A DNA stretch of 16,693 nt from Thermococcales archaeon 44_46. GTDB lineage: Archaea > Methanobacteriota_B > Thermococci > Thermococcales > Thermococcaceae. The position numbers were made by a program, and so were the translations under genes. The stretch is taken from contig LGET01000011.1 of the NCBI GenBank assembly GCA_001507935.1, positions 1 through 16,693 on the forward strand. Direction: 5' to 3'. The notes beneath the pieces were generated by a model. The model did not search any database. It worked only from the letters and a program-made list of their open reading frames with translations, and was not told the DNA's origin. Positions 14,827 to 16,693 of the stretch are shown here, piece after piece (within the stretch, counting starts at the first letter, position 1; every line of letters begins with the position of its first letter).

Positions 14827-14879
14827 CTTAATAAGCTTTTCTATTTAGAAATAATTTTTAATTAGTAAAGCTTATAAAG
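14827..14879. promoter_or_regulatory. Divergent promoters of the Dps-like gene and the Fur-family regulator
   Basis: The minus strand carries AAAGCTTATTAAG (14827-14839) for the Dps-like gene and the plus strand AAAGCTTATAAAG (14867-14879) for the regulator. They match at 12 of 13 positions and form a large inverted repeat. The regulator TATA lies about 26 bases before ATG 14900, which implies a leaderless transcript. The 27 bases between the boxes are extremely AT-rich and a natural place for a shared operator. Confidence 0.65.
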
Positions 14880-14899
14880 TGCAGTGCATACTCAGAAAC

Positions 14900-15283
14900 A
14901 TGTGGAAAGAAAAAGCGGTTGGAGTGTTAAGGGAAAAGAGATACAAGCTTACTCCCCAGAGACTTAAGTTACTTGAGGTAATAGATGAACTAGGCCCTTC
15001 TCACCCTTCCCTCAGCGAAGTTTTCAAGAAGATCAAAGAAGAGTTCCCCACCATGAGCTTCTCTACCTTGTACTCTAATGTCATGGCTTTAAAAGAACTT
15101 GGCCTCATAGAGGTTTTTTCTGTTGAAGGGGAGACCCGGATTGAGATCAACACGGAACCTCATGTGAATTTGATTGAAAATGGTGAAATAGTCGATCTTA
15201 CCGATCCGGAGATTATCGAACTGATTAAAGAAAAGCTAAGAAAAGAAGTAAAGCTTGTTAACGTTCTAATTGAGAGGGGATGA
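14900..15283 (+). CDS. Fur/PerR-family transcriptional regulator, reduced metal-binding domain
   Basis: This 127-residue protein keeps the winged-helix part of the Fur family: KLTPQRLKLLEVIDEL, then HPSLSEVFKKIKEEFP and the recognition region MSFSTLYSNVMALKELGLIE (52-71), followed by the wing. The dimerisation domain is shorter than usual. The His-rich segment is reduced to EPHVNLIENGEIVDL, with no Cys-x-x-Cys and only one of the usual His residues. It probably controls the divergent Dps-like gene and nearby peroxide genes, as PerR does elsewhere (inference). The start is ATG 14900, placed by the TATA box; an in-frame GTG at 14879 overlaps the TATA element. Its stop is only 11 bases from that of the convergent rubrerythrin-like gene. 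Confidence 0.88.
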   Translation: MWKEKAVGVLREKRYKLTPQRLKLLEVIDELGPSHPSLSEVFKKIKEEFPTMSFSTLYSNVMALKELGLIEVFSVEGETRIEINTEPHVNLIENGEIVDLTDPEIIELIKEKLRKEVKLVNVLIERG

Positions 15284-15294
15284 ACTTTTTTGGT

Positions 15295-15771
15295 TCAATC
15301 AACCTCAAGGCTGAAGTCCTGATAGTCCATCCATATGCCGGTCTTCGTGACCGAGTCGTATTGTGCCTTCAAAAGCTCATAGTGTGCCTTCTCAACTTTT
15401 GCCAGCTCGTTAAAGATTTTCCTAACGTTTTCATCCTCGGCTTCTTCCGCCGCTTTTTCATAAAACTCCCACGTAAGCTTTTCCTGCTCCATCCCCAACT
15501 CTACAGCTTTAACCTCGCTAAGCTCTCCCTCATACTTCGGTGTAAGCTTTTCCAAAAGTTCCTCGTCAACCTGGGGCATTTCTGGTTTTTGAAGGAGCTT
15601 TTCTACAAACTTCTTCTCAAAAACATCCCAGTGTTCAGCCTCTTCTCCAGCCAAAAAGAGGAACATCTTTTTTGCCCTTTCATCCTTTGCCCTCTTGGCC
15701 ATCTCAATGTAAAACCTGAGCTCTGCCTTTTCAACTTCCAAAGCGAGTGCGAGTGCGTTGATTTCCTTCAT
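15295..15771 (-). CDS. Rubrerythrin-like ferritin-like diiron protein without rubredoxin domain
   Basis: This 158-residue protein has the duplicated helical-hairpin layout of rubrerythrins. Ligands are Glu14/Tyr21 and Glu44-x-x-His47 in the first half, Glu97/Tyr104 and Glu127-x-x-His130 in the second. There are no Cys residues, so electrons must come from separate rubredoxin or another donor. It is related to the protein at 1560-2078 in layout but clearly diverged in sequence. GGTGAT lies 3 bases before the ATG, and the gene follows the peroxiredoxin by 12 bases, so the two form an operon for peroxide removal (inference). Confidence 0.92.
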   Translation of the reverse strand: MKEINALALALEVEKAELRFYIEMAKRAKDERAKKMFLFLAGEEAEHWDVFEKKFVEKLLQKPEMPQVDEELLEKLTPKYEGELSEVKAVELGMEQEKLTWEFYEKAAEEAEDENVRKIFNELAKVEKAHYELLKAQYDSVTKTGIWMDYQDFSLEVD

Positions 15772-15783
15772 CCTATCACCGAT

Positions 15784-16254
15784 TTAAATTTGGTTTTCTG
15801 GAGATATTAACTTTTTGATCTCTTCAAGCACTTCTTTTGCGTGTCCTTTAGCTCTAACTTTTATCTTCTTCCAGGCTATTTCTCCCTCTGGGCTAAGGAT
15901 GAAGGTGCTCCTTATTACCCCTTCGTATTCCTTGCCGTAAAGTTTCTTCTTCCCCCAGGCTCCAAGAGCTTTGTGGAGCTCGCCACTTGGGTCACTGAGA
16001 AGCTTTACCTTTAATCCATGCTTCTCTTTGAATTTCCTGTGACTCTCTGGGGAATCCCTGGAAACGCCTATAACTTGAACTCCAAGCCTTTCGAATTCTT
16101 CAATAAGCTCGGTGAACTCTTTTGCCTCCGTTGTACAGCCAGGAGTGTTGTCCTTGGGATAAAAATACAGCACAGTCCACTTTCCCTGTACAAAATCCCT
16201 CAGGGGAGCCTCTTTCCCTTCTTCATCCCTAACTTTAATATTGAGGTAGCTCAT
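15784..16254 (-). CDS. bcp: Peroxiredoxin of the Bcp/PrxQ type (1-Cys)
   Basis: This 156-residue thiol peroxidase reduces hydrogen peroxide and organic hydroperoxides. The active site is PKDNTPGCTTEAKEF, with the peroxidatic Cys at 40 and the conserved Pro/Thr before it; SRDSPESHRKF and the partner Arg in RSTFILSP (about 115) complete the thioredoxin-fold active site. No second Cys exists anywhere in the protein, so it works as a 1-Cys enzyme and needs an external thiol or protein disulfide reductant. The ATG follows GGTGAT at 3 bases. It is the first gene of a two-gene operon with the rubrerythrin-like protein, and its promoter contains the TTAGG-N4-CCTAA palindrome. Confidence 0.96.
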   Translation of the reverse strand: MSYLNIKVRDEEGKEAPLRDFVQGKWTVLYFYPKDNTPGCTTEAKEFTELIEEFERLGVQVIGVSRDSPESHRKFKEKHGLKVKLLSDPSGELHKALGAWGKKKLYGKEYEGVIRSTFILSPEGEIAWKKIKVRAKGHAKEVLEEIKKLISPENQI

Positions 16255-16269
16255 GCGATCACCAAAATT

Positions 16270-16298
16270 ATTAGGATAGCCTAATTCATAAACTTTTC
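16270..16298 (-). promoter_or_regulatory. Peroxiredoxin promoter with ATTAGG-N4-CCTAAT palindrome (candidate operator)
   Basis: On the minus strand GAAAAG and TTTATGAA (BRE/TATA, 16285-16298) precede ATTAGG-CTAT-CCTAAT (16270-16285), a perfect 6-bp-arm palindrome. It lies between the TATA box and the expected transcript start near 16262-16266. Core, spacer length and position relative to TATA match the palindrome of the RuBisCO promoter. Confidence 0.68.
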
Positions 16299-16306
16299 TC
16301 GCAAGG

Positions 16307-16314
16307 CTTTTTAA
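16307..16314 (+). promoter_or_regulatory. TATA-like element of the acetyltransferase gene
   Basis: CTTTTTAA, preceded by purine-rich AAGG, lies about 36 bases before ATG 16347. No ribosome binding site is seen, which fits a short-leader transcript. It is divergent from the peroxiredoxin promoter. Confidence 0.4.
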
Positions 16315-16346
16315 GGAGAGCAGAATAAAAATTTCCGGGATATGCC

Positions 16347-16693
16347 ATGAAGATTGTAAAAATTGAAAATCCGCTCTTCCTCAAGGATGAACTCCTTAGA
16401 TTTGTCTTCAGAGTCTACCAAGGAACAAATGGAGCTTACCCTGCACTGGAGTGGGTAGAAAATAAACCATCTCCTGATGATTTTGAAGGATTTAAAAGAG
16501 TTTATGAACCTTTTCTTGAGTTCAGGCTTAGGGATGAGTTTGATGAGCTCTATGTTCTCCGTAGCAAGGATGGAAGACTAATAGGTACCGTTGCTCTAGT
16601 GTATAACCTCGAAGGCAAAGAAGCATGGTGGGTGCCGAAGGAGATTAAAAACGAAAAAACAGGGCTCATAGAGTTCTTTATGGTCGATCCAGC
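16347..16693 (+). CDS. GNAT-family N-acetyltransferase (partial, runs off the window)
   Basis: The first 115 codons are present and open to the window edge. The protein starts MKIVKIENPLFLKDELLRFV and contains the strands DELYVLRSKDGRLIGTVALV and GLIEFFMVDP. These correspond to beta-strands 2 to 4 of the GNAT fold; the acetyl-CoA loop (Q/R-x-x-G-x-G/A) should follow immediately beyond the edge. The substrate is unknown. The family call rests on this strand pattern and the missing loop would settle it. It is divergently transcribed from the peroxiredoxin with about 90 bases between. Confidence 0.72.
   Translation, partial: MKIVKIENPLFLKDELLRFVFRVYQGTNGAYPALEWVENKPSPDDFEGFKRVYEPFLEFRLRDEFDELYVLRSKDGRLIGTVALVYNLEGKEAWWVPKEIKNEKTGLIEFFMVDP

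Noticed and set aside
15280..15810. A 176-residue plus-strand open frame overlapping the rubrerythrin-like gene
   Set aside because: Antisense shadow of a gene with complete diiron ligands and a good ribosome binding site; composition is Leu/Phe/Cys-skewed.
1..16693. CRISPR arrays, tRNA or rRNA genes and insertion sequences
   Set aside because: I saw no regularly spaced repeats, no tRNA-like or rRNA-like stretch, and no transposase or terminal inverted repeats anywhere in the window.

Overview
The window comes from a hyperthermophilic euryarchaeon of the Thermococcales, most likely a lower-G+C Thermococcus. The evidence is a near-textbook Thermococcales rubredoxin/superoxide reductase pair, a form III RuBisCO very close to that of Thermococcus kodakarensis, an encapsulin with an N-terminal ferritin-like fusion like the Pyrococcus furiosus virus-like particle, archaeal BRE/TATA promoters, GGTGAT or GGAGGTG ribosome binding sites, and oligo-T terminators. 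These assignments rest on remembered family sequences; no search was run.

Layout. (1) 1-2078, plus strand: rubredoxin and superoxide reductase (oxygen detoxification), an unrecognised membrane protein, and a two-lobed rubrerythrin-type ferritin-like protein without a rubredoxin domain. (2) 2253-4553: a large unrecognised surface lipoprotein with a Thr-rich stalk and a triplicated VRAxPE motif. (3) 4691-6871: form III RuBisCO of the archaeal nucleotide salvage route, then a ZIP metal transporter. (4) 6951-11012: a five-gene ABC importer of the glycine betaine/carnitine/choline (OpuC/OsmF) type, with lipoprotein binding protein, CBS-domain ATPase, two permeases and a second binding protein without a signal peptide. 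A short remnant of a short-chain dehydrogenase C-terminus lies beyond it (about 11064-11129). (5) 11200-12012, minus: an MscS-type mechanosensitive channel. Importer and channel together suggest osmotic adaptation.

(6) 12075-14796, minus: an iron-storage/oxidative-stress block containing a Dps-like thioferritin, the encapsulin/ferritin-like fusion, an unrecognised helical protein and another ferritin-like protein. (7) 14900-16254: a divergent Fur/PerR-family regulator that has lost the usual metal-binding residues, then on the minus strand a further rubrerythrin-like protein and a 1-Cys PrxQ peroxiredoxin. (8) 16347-end: the start of a GNAT acetyltransferase.

The common theme is superoxide/peroxide detoxification and iron handling. 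Rubredoxin feeds electrons to superoxide reductase and probably to the rubrerythrin-like peroxidases; peroxiredoxin removes peroxide; the encapsulin and Dps-like particles oxidise and store iron. Two promoters, for RuBisCO and peroxiredoxin, carry a TTAGG-N4-CCTAA palindrome just downstream of the TATA box. It resembles the DtxR/IdeR operator core and suggests an unrecognised metal- or redox-responsive regulon. A weaker relative lies in the rubredoxin promoter.
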